A DNA stretch of 64,000 nt from Capronia americana (taxonomy: Eukaryota; Ascomycota; Eurotiomycetes; Chaetothyriales; Herpotrichiellaceae): NCBI GenBank assembly GCA_016110215.1, contig JADWQD010000009.1:622093-686092 (forward strand), in the 5' to 3' direction. A model generated the notes under the pieces. That model ran no database searches. It saw only the letters and a program-made list of their open reading frames with translations, and had not been told where the DNA came from. The translations under genes were made by a program, and so were the position numbers. This document shows positions 1 to 10,540 of this stretch, in pieces (the first letter of the stretch is position 1; every line of letters begins with the position of its first letter).

Positions 1-241
1 TGGATGAACAAGGATGGCACAATCCATGGAGATCAATAGCCTGGCCTTTCGCCATCGGCTTTGCAGGCATTGTGTCCCGAAGTGTACTCCGTACTGAGTG
101 GAGACTATCTCCCACAGGGCTGAGGTTGTTAACCATGCTGTAGTGCCAAGGAGTGTCTCTGCCTGAAGTCACCTCTCCTGTCGCTCCTTAACATTGGAGG
201 ATAATCTTGCAAGTTCCCCTTGTCACCCGTTTCTGCTCCTT

Positions 242-1000
242 TTAGCCCCTCTTCATCTCCCTTGGCAAGATCTCAATCCAATGCCTGCTATCCCGTCAGA
301 GATGGAGATGACCTGGAACTCAATGGTTCTTCCTCCAGAGCCGTGGATCTCCGCAACGTCGATTGGACAAAGAGAATGGAGATTAGACTCACCCATCAGG
401 ATCCTGCACAAAGGCGACCTGTGCAAAAGTCTTCTCAAAGCCACCCTCCCATTTCCTTTCTTTGCCCTCAATTTCATTCTCCCAGCCAGGAAGTGGCATG
501 TACTGGACGTCCACCTTGTCTAATGGCTTCATCACCTTCCAGCCCTTCTCCTCGGCCCGCTTCACCGTCTCCGCGACATTGGGTACCCGAAAGCCGAAAT
601 GGGCGAATCCGACCCTTCGACCCGACTGCGTGCCCCCACCGCTGGCACGAAGCTTCTCTGTGCCATGTGTGGCATCCTCGTTGTTTGAGACGATAAGTTC
701 CAAGAGTCCCGAACGCGCACCAGAACCCCGAGCCATGTCTGAAGGGACTGCATCGTGCTCTGCATTGCGGTACCCCAGATAATACGCTGTCATGGGTCCA
801 GCATTGATCGCGAAGATCAGACTCATGCCTAAAAAGCCGACATAGAACGAGAACGACAAGGCCGGCGAGCTAATTTGCAGAGCCACGTGATTGAAAATAT
901 AGCCGGCTGTGTCTCCATCGTCGGTGTTCTGGTGGAAGCTGGCTGGAATGAATGGCGGACCTGGCGGTGGAAAAGGCGGATATTCTTCAGAGTCGGACAT
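242..1000 (-). CDS. Glyoxalase I-like / vicinal-oxygen-chelate (VOC) family protein
   Basis: Two exons (1000-393 and 284-242) give a 216-aa protein; the 108-bp intron starts GTGAGT, ends GCAG and keeps phase. The sequence has the layout of a lactoylglutathione lyase-like VOC domain. Candidate metal ligands are H38 (FNHVAL), E101 (LLELIV), H134 (GFAHFGF) and E207 (DPDGHWIEIL), the last two motifs ending the second beta-alpha-beta repeat. The family isomerises glutathione hemithioacetals such as that of methylglyoxal, in the cytosol. The N-terminal 35 residues are proline-rich and the segment after residue 80 is longer than in canonical enzymes, so the substrate may differ. I chose the ATG at 1000 because homology starts soon after it; the open frame runs further upstream to 1285 but that part is not VOC-like. 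Confidence 0.85.
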
Positions 1001-1052
1001 TTCTGCGTGGGAATTTCGATCTTGAAGATAGATGATATCAAGCAGAAGAAAG

Positions 1053-1263
1053 GTCGGTCGATCATATTGAAGGCCACATAGTCTCCGACGAAGTCCAGCA
1101 TCTCGTGATCGTCGAATGTTCTTCGCCTCCAGCCACTCCGTTCCCTTCCTCCCTGGTACACCGGCGCTCCGACGACCGCGTCGAACTCCGAGCCTCGATC
1201 CCACATAGTCCGGTGGCTTCTTAGGAAGTCGGGATGCATCTTTGAAATACGAAACTTGTTGTC
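1053..1263 (-). other. Unrecognised coding-like segment upstream of the glyoxalase gene
   Basis: In a minus-strand frame different from that of the glyoxalase, about 70 codons read as ordinary globular protein (for example MHPDFLRSHRTMW and DHEMLDFVGDYVAFNM). A TGA lies directly upstream, and the frame then runs into the glyoxalase N-terminal region, where it loses protein character. It could be an exon of an unseen gene, a relic, or chance. I do not recognise a family. Confidence 0.25.
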
Positions 1264-1304
1264 TCAAAGGCTTTAGCCGATTCAATTAATGCTTAATAAG
1301 CAAA

Positions 1305-1358
1305 GTTACTCTCGCCGTCTGTTAGGGACAGCCTATAGCGATAGGCAGAGAGAGTAAC
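1305..1358. repeat. Nested inverted repeat (possible hairpin)
   Basis: Outer arms GTTACTCTC (1305-1313) and GAGAGTAAC (1350-1358) are perfect complements. Between them lies a second perfect stem, GCCTAT (1331-1336) and ATAGGC (1341-1346), with a 4-nt loop. The rest of 1264-2565 shows no gene I can support. Confidence 0.5.
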
Positions 1359-2565
1359 AATAGGGGTTGCAATAGTATTAGGTATCCCTAGACCTCTAGG
1401 TCAAACAGCACTCGAAGCATGAGAGGAGGATAAGACTCTCATGCGCGAGGCGCGAGAGTTGTAGGTGTCCTCTTGGCAGGCTTGGTAAGCTCTTGTAGCT
1501 ATTCCTGACATTGACACAGCTACTAGATAGCTAAGATTGGATCAGATTCTACTGTCCATTGGTACCGCCGCAGATCATCGACTGAGCCCGGCCATTCCGA
1601 TTCATCTATGTCGACTGGCTCAGTAAATAACGCATACCCCACGAGCCAGAACAGATATCCCGACTGAAGGACCCGTTTGGCGTCTCAAGGACGGGAATGG
1701 CAGCCATGAAGGATGATTTCACCATGACATCCTCAGATCATCACGCACCAACTTTGACTGTAGGTCCGCTAGTGATACCGCCTGTGCCTTCATCATCCTC
1801 TCGACCCTTTACCTACTCGGGTTGATTGTCTTAGAGTCCTCTGGCTTCACCCCGAGCGACGTTGCAGTGGTGGCGGCATTTGAAACACTTTATCATGCAT
1901 CGAGTGCATATTGTCGCGGCTCCAACCCCCTATATCGGGAGAAGGCTGAAACTTGAAACGGTGGAGCGCGGCACGATTCCCGCTTCCCCTGACGCCGCTT
2001 GATTGCGCCACAGCGCTTACTAGCGAAACACTCTGTGAGGAATGGATCTGGGTATACGGCAGCATCATCATCCAACGACATACAAAACCCCCGCACCACA
2101 TGTTCAGAGTATCATCACGTTCAAACGCGTTCAGTCTCACGGAAGTGAGAAGCGGAGCCTCTAATGCTTGAGTTGAGGAACGACCAGTTTGCTGCTACTG
2201 ACCGGCCTAATTCCTTGCGGAAAGGAAGAGCAGAGGCACAAGGTCGAGGCCAGGCCTACGCACGACTGGGTACTCGCGTATTGTAGGATGCACTGGCAAC
2301 ATGGCCCCCAACATCTGAGGATTAGAACGCGCCATCATTGTCGCTAAGCCTGCAGCTTTCAAAGCACTCACTGGCCATGAGTGCGCTTGGGACGTCCCTC
2401 TTGCAGCCATGCCCCTCCACCTGCCTGGTCATATCTACCTTGTGTCTGCCTTACCATGCTGCGATTCCCGACCCTATCAGTATATAGAACATCGTTCACA
2501 ATCTCCCACCCTTTGATTTGTTATTTGTTCTTTCGTATCTCATGCCTTGAAAGAAATCACTAGCC

Positions 2566-5500
2566 ATGACGAGAAGAGAAGTACGTTCGACCGGCGCGAT
2601 TGCCTTATCAGAGACCTAACCCATGATACAGGTAGTGCAGTCCGCAGCTGATGCAGACTCATCGACCCGAACTAGATCCCTCCAAACCTCCACCATGCGA
2701 AGCGAGAACAGTCCGGACAGCTCAGGTCGATTGACTACACCCTCAACTAGTAGCGACTCACACTCTCCCAGTGTCCCTAGAGGCGAATATGTTGACCCTG
2801 ATGAGCCTCTACCTTCGATCGAGATGGACCCTGGACTCACCACTGAAGGCGACTCGTCACTGCGGACCCGGTCTCCCTCCTTTTCCATAACTCCGCCGAC
2901 CTTCGGAGGAAACACGGTGTCCACTATTTCATCTACGACAGCGTCTGGAACTCCTGTCGCTGGTTCGCAAGTGTCCAGTCTCGATGAGCGCGTTGCAGCA
3001 CTACGACTGTCCAGAAATTCGCCTACTCGTCGGTCTTTTACCAGACCGGGAACCTCTCCCACGCCTAGCAACGGGCACGATGACTCTCCTACGACCCCTA
3101 CTATGACTCAGAATGGCGGCCATGCCGCTCCAACCTCACCAATCCTTGGGCTTACTGCTAGCATGGCTACTATTGGCTTGGGGCCAGATGGCTTGCAGTC
3201 GAGTCCACCATACCACAGAGCCCTTCTTTCTCCACAATCCCCAACTCCAGACAGGGTGGCGGGCGATGCAGCGAGCAGTCCTGGATCTGCGTCCCGCCGC
3301 CGCTCCCGCACTCCCGCCGACAGGACGCCGCACGCCGTCACTGACGAAGAGCCTCCCCATCAAAGGTTCTACGACCCCGACGTCCAGCTCCAGCTTGCGA
3401 TATCCAAGGCCCTAGTTCAAGATCTCGTTTATGCTCTCGAAAGCTCGTCGTTGCATGATGAGCCCGAGTCCCGAATCAAAGCACTTTACTTACAGGCTAT
3501 TGAATTGAGTCGGTATCAAAATCCTTCCGTTCGTACTGTTGGCCTAGTGGGTGACTCAGGAGTTGGTATGTGGCATTGAGTTTCTTTTGAGAAAATCATG
3601 TCGCTCACAGCTGTCAGGGAAAAGTAGTCTACTGAACTCGTTGTTAGATCGCAAGGGTCTTGCACGCACGGTTAGTGGATGACCTTTTCCTAGACTCCAT
3701 CATATATTGCTAACCCAAATGCCGATTACAGAGTAACATTGGGAGAGCGTGCACATGCGTCGTTACGGAGTACCACTATCATGAGAACATGAATTTTGCC
3801 CTGGAAGTAGAATACTTCACCCAAGAGGAACTCCGAAAGCAGTTCACTGAACTTTTGCAAGCATACCGAACCCATCACCTACACGATGACACCAGTATGA
3901 TGGCAGATGACCGCACGGATCTACAAAAAAAAGCAGAGGTTGCTCGAGATACATTTCATGCCGCATTCAGAAATCACCTTAGCCAGAACGAGCAATTCCT
4001 TCTGGACAATCAGGAAGGGGAGGTGCTCCAGACACTGCTAACGTGGGCTATGGATACAGGTCTGCCTGTAGTGGAGGGCACAAATATGGTGCCCAGAACC
4101 GAATTCGCTTCTGCAGATATATTCTCTGATCACTTGATGGGATTGACCTCGGAGCCAGCAAATGCTAGCGAGCCCTCTAAATGGCCGTTCATTCGAAAGA
4201 TAAGGTCGGTGACACGAGCAGAGGTGCATCTCACAGAATTATCTAATGGTGACAGAGTCTATCTTAATACCTATATCCTGAGCAAAGGTCTCGTCCTGGT
4301 GGATCTTCCGGGTTAGTGCCGTCCTTTGCTTGAGCTTTTCTTAGGCATACTGACAATAAGAAGGCCTTCGGGATCTCAACTCGGCTCGACTGAAAATCAC
4401 AGAGAGATACCTGCTTCATTGTGACGAGGTATTTGCTGTGTGCAATATAGGTCGAGCCGCGACGGACCCTGGCATCAAGGAAGTGTTCGAGCTAGCAAGG
4501 AAAGCTTCGCTGTCGAAGATTGGAATCGTTTGTACAAAGTCTGATGTAAGTCTGGATGAAAGGGATCGCTTCCTGCCGACACGACCATTATACGATTCGA
4601 ATTGTGTTTCTACTGACGTTGTGACCAGGAGATTCGAGCTGACGAGGCGGTGCGAGATTGGGATGGAGAAACCAAAATACACATCCAGAGAATGGCAAGG
4701 CATGTTAACGACCTTGAACAGACTGCCAAAAGGACCCAAGCCGAACTCGACGAGATCAATTCCGATAGCGATAGCGATCTTGATGATGGGCTGGATGACC
4801 AGATGAGGGGAGTGCGGGAGCAATTAAATAGTACCCTGAAAAAGACAAGGTAAGCAATCCAACCCATGACTCTGACGCTGATATTCATACCTCATTTTCT
4901 TTTCAGGAAAAGTCTTGCCCGGGCAACGTTCGAGTAAGTCCAGATCACTCCTCGACGTTCATTAAGCAGTTACTCAGGACCATTGCCAGGTTGAAAAAAT
5001 ACCTCGTCACCACTCGCAATCGGCAAGTGACGGAAGCCCTGCGGATTCTTTACGAGAACCAAACATCTACAGGTAACCTCGCGGTCTTTTGCGTCAGCAA
5101 TTCTGACTACTGGGAGTATCGGGACGAACCAAAGGACCAGGCTCTGCCCTTCCTTCAGCTGTCCGGGATCCTACAAGTTCGGAGAAAGTGTCTTTCCCTC
5201 GTTGTCGAAGGCCAGCTCCGTGCTGCGACAGAGTACGTCACAAATGCCATTCCGGCTTTGCTTGGATCGATTGAGCTCTGGATTCAGGCTGGGGCTGGAA
5301 GTGTGGGCGCCGAGAGAAAGCAGGCAATTCGAAGCGCTTTAGATCGCATTGAGCTGGAGTTGGAAGCCGTAAGTTTCTATGGCAAGTTGGTCTGTACACG
5401 ATCGTGGCTGGTCTAATTCGACTTCTTTATAGATGAAAGTCCCAACCTCGACTGTCAATAGCGTTGGTTTGACGATGAACCGGCGCTTCGCGGAGCAGAT

Positions 5501-6667
5501 AACACAACTCATGAGTAGGTCAGCGTGATCCAAAGATAGGATGGGGTATGCTAAGAGCCACAAGCTCGGAACTCGAATCATTGGAGTGGAGCAGCGATAG
5601 AAGCTACCAGGGACTGGGCAGGGGTAAGCTCCCTCGACGCTCAACATGCCTCTCAGACTGAAAACGCTGACAAAGAAACTACAGTGGAATCATGGTGAGA
5701 CTTGCAACGTTTGCTCGACCTAGATAAGCCTGACCTCCTTCAGGTACTTACTCTGCGTTCTGTCGACACTACGGAGATCACATGACAGAAGCGACCAAAA
5801 TTCGTCGCTGCTGGAACGATGAAGCCATGCGAGCCATGACTACCCGCATGAGAACTCCGTGGCAAGACTTTTGCCAGACTACCCGCAGGCTTCAAGACGA
5901 GGTCTCTCAGGCTATTGAAGACAGTTTCGATAATGCCATCGCCCAATGTACGTGGCCTAATCTCCCGGTCCCGAGTCAGAGTGCTGATGGCGCTGTAGCT
6001 ACTCCGCCTGGGCTGCCAACTAATTCTCTGCGGACGTTAACTGCCACCTTGAGACACAGACAAGCCATGCTTGTGACGCAGGTAGAAGATGCATATGACG
6101 AGTTCGACAATGGAGTCTCGTGAGCCTTCTCTACCACCTTGGCCATGATACCTCCAATTTGCTGATTTACTGAACAGAATTCTTTGGACTGATGCGTCTA
6201 CCGGCATTCGCAGCTCATTCATGGGCCAAGCCATGGAGGCATCCTACAACATATGTCAACAGGACCAAGGTTAGTTGCAGAAGTATCTTGCCCAGAAACA
6301 ACAACATCGGCGCAGAACACTCATTCGATGATCTTTTTTTGCAGGCAGAGGAAGCGATGCCAGGCGCAAAGCCACCATCCGCAACGGGTTCGGCAACGAC
6401 CGACTTTTCCCAACCATCCAGCGCCAATTTCGCAACAGGTTCTCTGAGCTCAGCCGCGAGCTGGACACCAACATCCAAGAAGCCACCACCACCCATCTTG
6501 CCGTTGTTCAACGGGACGTGGATACCTTGAGAAACGAGAACGTGGCACTGGAGAGCGAGAATCAGCCTCAGTTCCGGGCGCGGCTAGAAACTGCAGTCCG
6601 CGAAATCAGAGTGCGGCTGGATGATGCCATCGCGGTCTTTGGTGGTCTTGCACCGTCAACTTCCTGA
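2566..6667 (+). CDS. Large GTPase, SLIP-GC-like (dynamin superfamily)
   Basis: Fourteen exons join in phase into a 1098-aa protein: 2566-2580, 2632-3565, 3618-3670, 3732-4311, 4364-4545, 4629-4849, 4907-4933, 4990-5368, 5433-5514, 5601-5623, 5685-5694, 5744-6119, 6178-6269, 6345-6667. Residues 1-300 are Ser/Thr/Pro-rich and probably disordered. The GTPase motifs follow: G1 GDSGVGKS (about 311-318, split by intron 2), G3 DLPG (525-528, split by intron 4) and G4 TKSD (585-588). A charged coiled-coil-like stretch with an Asp/Ser run follows G4, then a helical C-terminal region (WNHGTYSAFCRHYGDH; GRGSDARRK). Vertebrate SLIP-GC is a nuclear GTPase; fungal relatives are common but functionally uncharacterised, so the role here is unknown. 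The start gives MTRRE and a 51-bp first intron; an alternative ATG at 2623 lies inside that intron. Exons of 10, 23 and 27 nt are unusual but are required to keep the frame. Confidence 0.88.
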
Positions 6668-6976
6668 ACGCACCGCGGCGATAGGCAGCGAAGGGTATGA
6701 ACCATGTATTATCACGCTTTGGAACCGGAGATAGGATTGCTATTGGGACTGATGGAGTACATTGCGCATAAGGAAGCTTTCGTTGGGAAGAATAAGTAAT
6801 ATGTAGACCGAAATCTATAATAAAGCGACATGGGCTCACCCCAACTTGCTGTCACAGAAATCAAACCCCGGGCAAATACATGAGTGCGTCGATCGTGTTT
6901 TTCATGAGGTGCTCTCTGCAGACTACAATAGTCAACGATTTTAGCTAAACTTGTACAACATCGCCATGCTTCGCCG
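6668..6976. other. Intergenic, no gene seen
   Basis: Region between the GTPase stop and the HET remnant. Only short overlapping frames are present; nothing resembles a known family. Confidence 0.5.
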
Positions 6977-7831
6977 TTACGCGCATCCGAAGTCGCCGAA
7001 ATCTCTTATCTTATATCCAATTGGCGATGGCCTGAACACCTTCCACGTGGCTCGCCACTTGACGCACCGATCTTCGACATCGACAAGTCTGACGTCCGCC
7101 TTTGGAAGTTTCCTGCCCTCTCTTAACTATGGCCTAGCGGAGTGGCCGCAAGTTTCGAGGTGTTTCTGACTACACAGGTTGAGCCAGGTCTTGACGCGAG
7201 CCTGATCGATCCGCGGGTCTCTAACGTGGCCAAGGCCGGTAGGGGACTTGAAATTCTCTGCTTCATCGCTCGCGCATAGATGAAATGCATGGTGTTCTTG
7301 CAACACGATGTTCTCTTTGCCGTCCAAACCTGGCGACCTGACACTGACGCCTATCCGGGTCAGAAATATGAATCGCCCCCTTCATGGACTAACCGGCTAT
7401 ATTATTGCTCTGGGCGTATCCTTCGAAAAGATCGGCCTTCTCCTTGAACCCACGGCCTAGCTTGCTAACCGTGTCAATGGTTGACGACTCTGCCACTGCT
7501 TCGGGGGAAAGGAAACACGTGGTTCTCTCCATCTTGTCGGACGAAAGGCCGAGGATCAAAGCACGCGGCTGGATCCAATCTAGTAACAGAGCGCAGAAAT
7601 CGCACGATGGCCTGGCCGCAATCATTTCTTCCAAGCTTCGGCGATGCTGTCTTTACGGCCACCGTGCTTTGGCATAGCGGGCACTGACTTTACAGCGTAT
7701 TTTCCGTTCGGCTTTCGGATGATTCGAGTGTTGTTCCCAGGCCTCTCCAGCTCTGCAATTGCCATGAACATTTCGAAATCGATGCTGCTGCATTTAGCGG
7801 AGAGTCGTGGGATAAGGCTGTGTTGGTCCAT
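6977..7831 (-). pseudogene. HET-domain protein remnant (N-terminal part)
   Basis: The minus strand carries pieces typical of the N-terminal region of heterokaryon-incompatibility (HET) proteins: a CSSIDFE segment (about 7790), CDFCALLLD (about 7600), then after a plausible intron (donor near 7395, acceptor near 7350) the block NIVLQEHHAFHLCAS and IDQARVKTWLNLCSQ, and finally VRLVDVEDRCVKW. The last block is in the same frame as the one before it but separated by an in-frame TAG at 7127-7129. A frame change is also needed near 7640, where no convincing intron fits. The frame ends at 6977 before the core HET signature (usually YVALSYVWG-like), which I cannot find. HET proteins act in cell-death responses after fusion of unlike strains; this copy looks inactive. 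Confidence 0.6.
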
Positions 7832-8558
7832 GATACTCTGTCGGCCGTGTTAGACTTTTGCATGCTCAATACACTCACTCAAGATTGAGAAGGCAGGTTT
7901 CTTGTAGCGATGAATGAATGAGGGGTTTGCTTGGTGACTCCAATCTAGCCGAGTCATTGACAAGTCTTGTCAAGTTAGGCTTTTCGTGGTGAAGACCACG
8001 GAGGCCGTCGAGCGTCGGTGGGTGATGAAATGGCCAATCTAAGAACTCGGCATGCGCCAGTCATCTGTTCCAGCAGTATAGGCCTTTCTTCTCCGCCCAT
8101 AGTTGACAACCCACAAGGCAATCCTCTCCTCTCACGTAAACGGTAATGAGTCATCGCCCCTCTGCACCTCGTATCTGGCCAATTCTTGGAGAGTGTCTCC
8201 ATCGTTGAGCCGGACGCGAGCCAACCTCACCAAAGGCGGGAGGTGGGCAGGCTGTCGAGTTCCGGTGGTGAAACAGCGGCATCAGAAATCGAGCATCTGC
8301 TACGGCGGATCATTCCGCAATGACGGTATGTCATTCGGTCGATCATATCCCCACCTGCGACAGTCTTTGCTCGTCTTCGTCTGTGCCTCTCCGCCCTCGT
8401 CACCCTCATCATTTCCGAATACACTGAGATCTAGGTCATTAATAGCAAGCTCCAAGATTGACCTGCTCTTTGGCTGATTACACGAATCGCTAATACCGCT
8501 TTCTCCCACGTCAGACCGACAAAGGCACACGAAGCGTTCAACCAGCTTGCGCAGTCAA
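7832..8558. other. Intergenic, no gene seen
   Basis: Between the HET remnant and the transcription factor remnant. Several short frames on both strands, none recognisable. Confidence 0.4.
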
Positions 8559-10273
8559 TCAAGATCCCCACGCCTCTCTGATCGCAACCGAGTCTCCGTC
8601 GCGCCAGAAGAACTTCGGCAAAACGTCAATCTCGATGTCCGTCCAACTCTGCCAGTCCGGGAAATGAAACTTGAATTCGCCGAGACATGACAAGCCGTCC
8701 CTAGGAAGCACTGAGCCCTCAAGACGATATGAATCGACCAGCACCATCCACATCCACACAAGACACGCGATGATCGCGGGGTCGTCAGTCGCCGGAACCC
8801 ACGGCAGCGCCTGAGCCAGCTTGGTCCTCGAGATGGTGTGACACAAGATGCCCGCCACGTAGTTGGGAGCGATGCTCCACCTCATGTGAGCGTAGCAGAG
8901 CAAGGCCAACAGCAGGCACTTTTCCAAGCTCGGCTCCGCAACAGTAAGCCAAGGACTTGCCACAGCATAGTCGGGAAATTGGCCCTCGGGTTTGGGTACA
9001 GTGTCCAGTCCGAATTGACAGGCATGCGCGAATCGGGCAAGCAGACGTCGTGTTTCCTCACTCAATGCACCCTTCGATACCAGCTTCTGGAACCCCTCGG
9101 GGAGAGTGACAGCGACGTCATAATTCTTGCTGGCCGTGGAACACTTGAAGGCAGAGATCAGCATTGTGGGATTTTGGCGTTCCGGCAAGATTTCTAGCAC
9201 GTTCGGTCGACCTTCTAGGACATCCATCCAACAACTGAACCTAGACGAGGCCCGATGTTAGCCATTTCGAGGAGAACTAGGCGGTTGACTCACTGCAACA
9301 GCAACCCTCCATATCTCCTGTCGAACTCTGCTCGGTCGACAGGTCCAGCAGTATAATCGAATAGACGCCTGAGAGCTTTGCGGTGCAGGGCGCTCTCTTG
9401 GTGGTCGCCCCGAAATTGCTTTCCCACCTGTCAGCAAGTGGTTGCAGAACCTGGCCGCTGAAGCAAGGTCTCACCGCCAAGAAACTCAAGAGGAAAATGG
9501 TATTAATCGCGGATGGGCTGTCTGCGGCCGTCCTTTTTGAGGCGATGTCCTTTTTGAGCAGCGAGATCGCCAACGCATTATGTTTCAGTTGTTCCCGACT
9601 ATAGCCGAACTCCCAGCTGTTCGTCTCCTTGCGGTGAAGCTCGAGGCAGCCGTATGCGAGAGCGGCGATGCAGTGCTGTGCAGCCTCGCTCTGACAGCCT
9701 GCGCTCGAGAAATACTGTTCGGCAGCCGCGTCAGTGATGCGAAGGATTACTCTGCGGAATTTCATCCTACAGATTCAAATATGTTGCAGACGTTGAAGAG
9801 CACGAAAGCCGGCGCAGCGTTCGGTAGGATCCATTGGAACCCTATTCCACCTCACAGTCAGCTCGGTGGGGAGCAAGCGACGGGGAAATTTCGTCTGACA
9901 AATGTCTATCGCTCGATAAAAGGAGCCCACTTTCGGATGAGGCACGTTATAGAGTGGATCCAGATAGTGGACATCCGAAAACGATATGACGCTGTTCGGC
10001 GTGCCACTTGGGTTGGTGGTAGCATCGCGGCTCGAAGGCGAAGAAGTCGCTTTCCTAGGTCATTGGTCACTACCAGGTCCCCGCGAGAAGGCGACAGACT
10101 ATTGACCATGCCCACCTGGATGGTGACTTCTTTCGCTGCCGCCGGCGTTCATGCGAGATCTTCGCGGCATGGGAAAGTGCTTCGGCCTCCTGGAGTCTGT
10201 AATCTTTCTCCGACAGTACACGGCTGGTCCGATCATACACGAATTGTATTCGAATGGCTACATCTTTTGCCAT
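8559..10273 (-). pseudogene. Fungal transcription factor-domain protein, broken by in-frame stops
   Basis: Four exons chain in phase on the minus strand: 10273-10116, 10054-9475, 9427-9294 and 9240-8559 (introns of 61, 47 and 53 bp), about 517 codons. The linker (RIQFVYDRTSR, ALSHAAKISHERRR) and the alpha-helical body (HCIAALAYGCLELH, ALHRKALRRLFDY, RRYGGLLLQ) resemble the fungal-specific transcription factor domain that follows Zn2Cys6 clusters. A single TGA at 9775-9777 interrupts exon 2 exactly in frame (between RLQHI and ICRMKFRRVIL). Upstream of 10273 the same frame continues with coding character to about 10540 but contains TGA at 10283-10285 and a double TGA further up. No Cys6 zinc cluster is visible. 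The simplest reading is a decayed regulator; a sequencing error at 9776 would not explain the upstream stops. Confidence 0.6.
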
Positions 10274-10540
10274 GTCGGAACGTCAAATGGCGTCAACAAG
10301 GTTCAGGATTCTGCAACGTGATGAGGTTGGCATCAGCTCATCGATGAGGGGCCCCTCACTCAGCAAGGCGAGCAGGCTTGTTCTGGCCCGAACTATATAT
10401 CATCACTTTGCCATTCCAGCCGGAAATAGTCGATGCATGATGACAGTCCTGGCAGCAAGCCCCCGCTTGTTGCGTTTGCTAGGCGACACCTTGAACTTTG
10501 CCGAAAATTCGAGGTCCGGCTTGTCCAGGCAAAAGTGAAG

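Noticed and set aside
1001..1285. Upstream extension of the glyoxalase frame
   Set aside because: The added 95 residues are Arg-rich and unlike VOC proteins; a good ATG follows at 1000.
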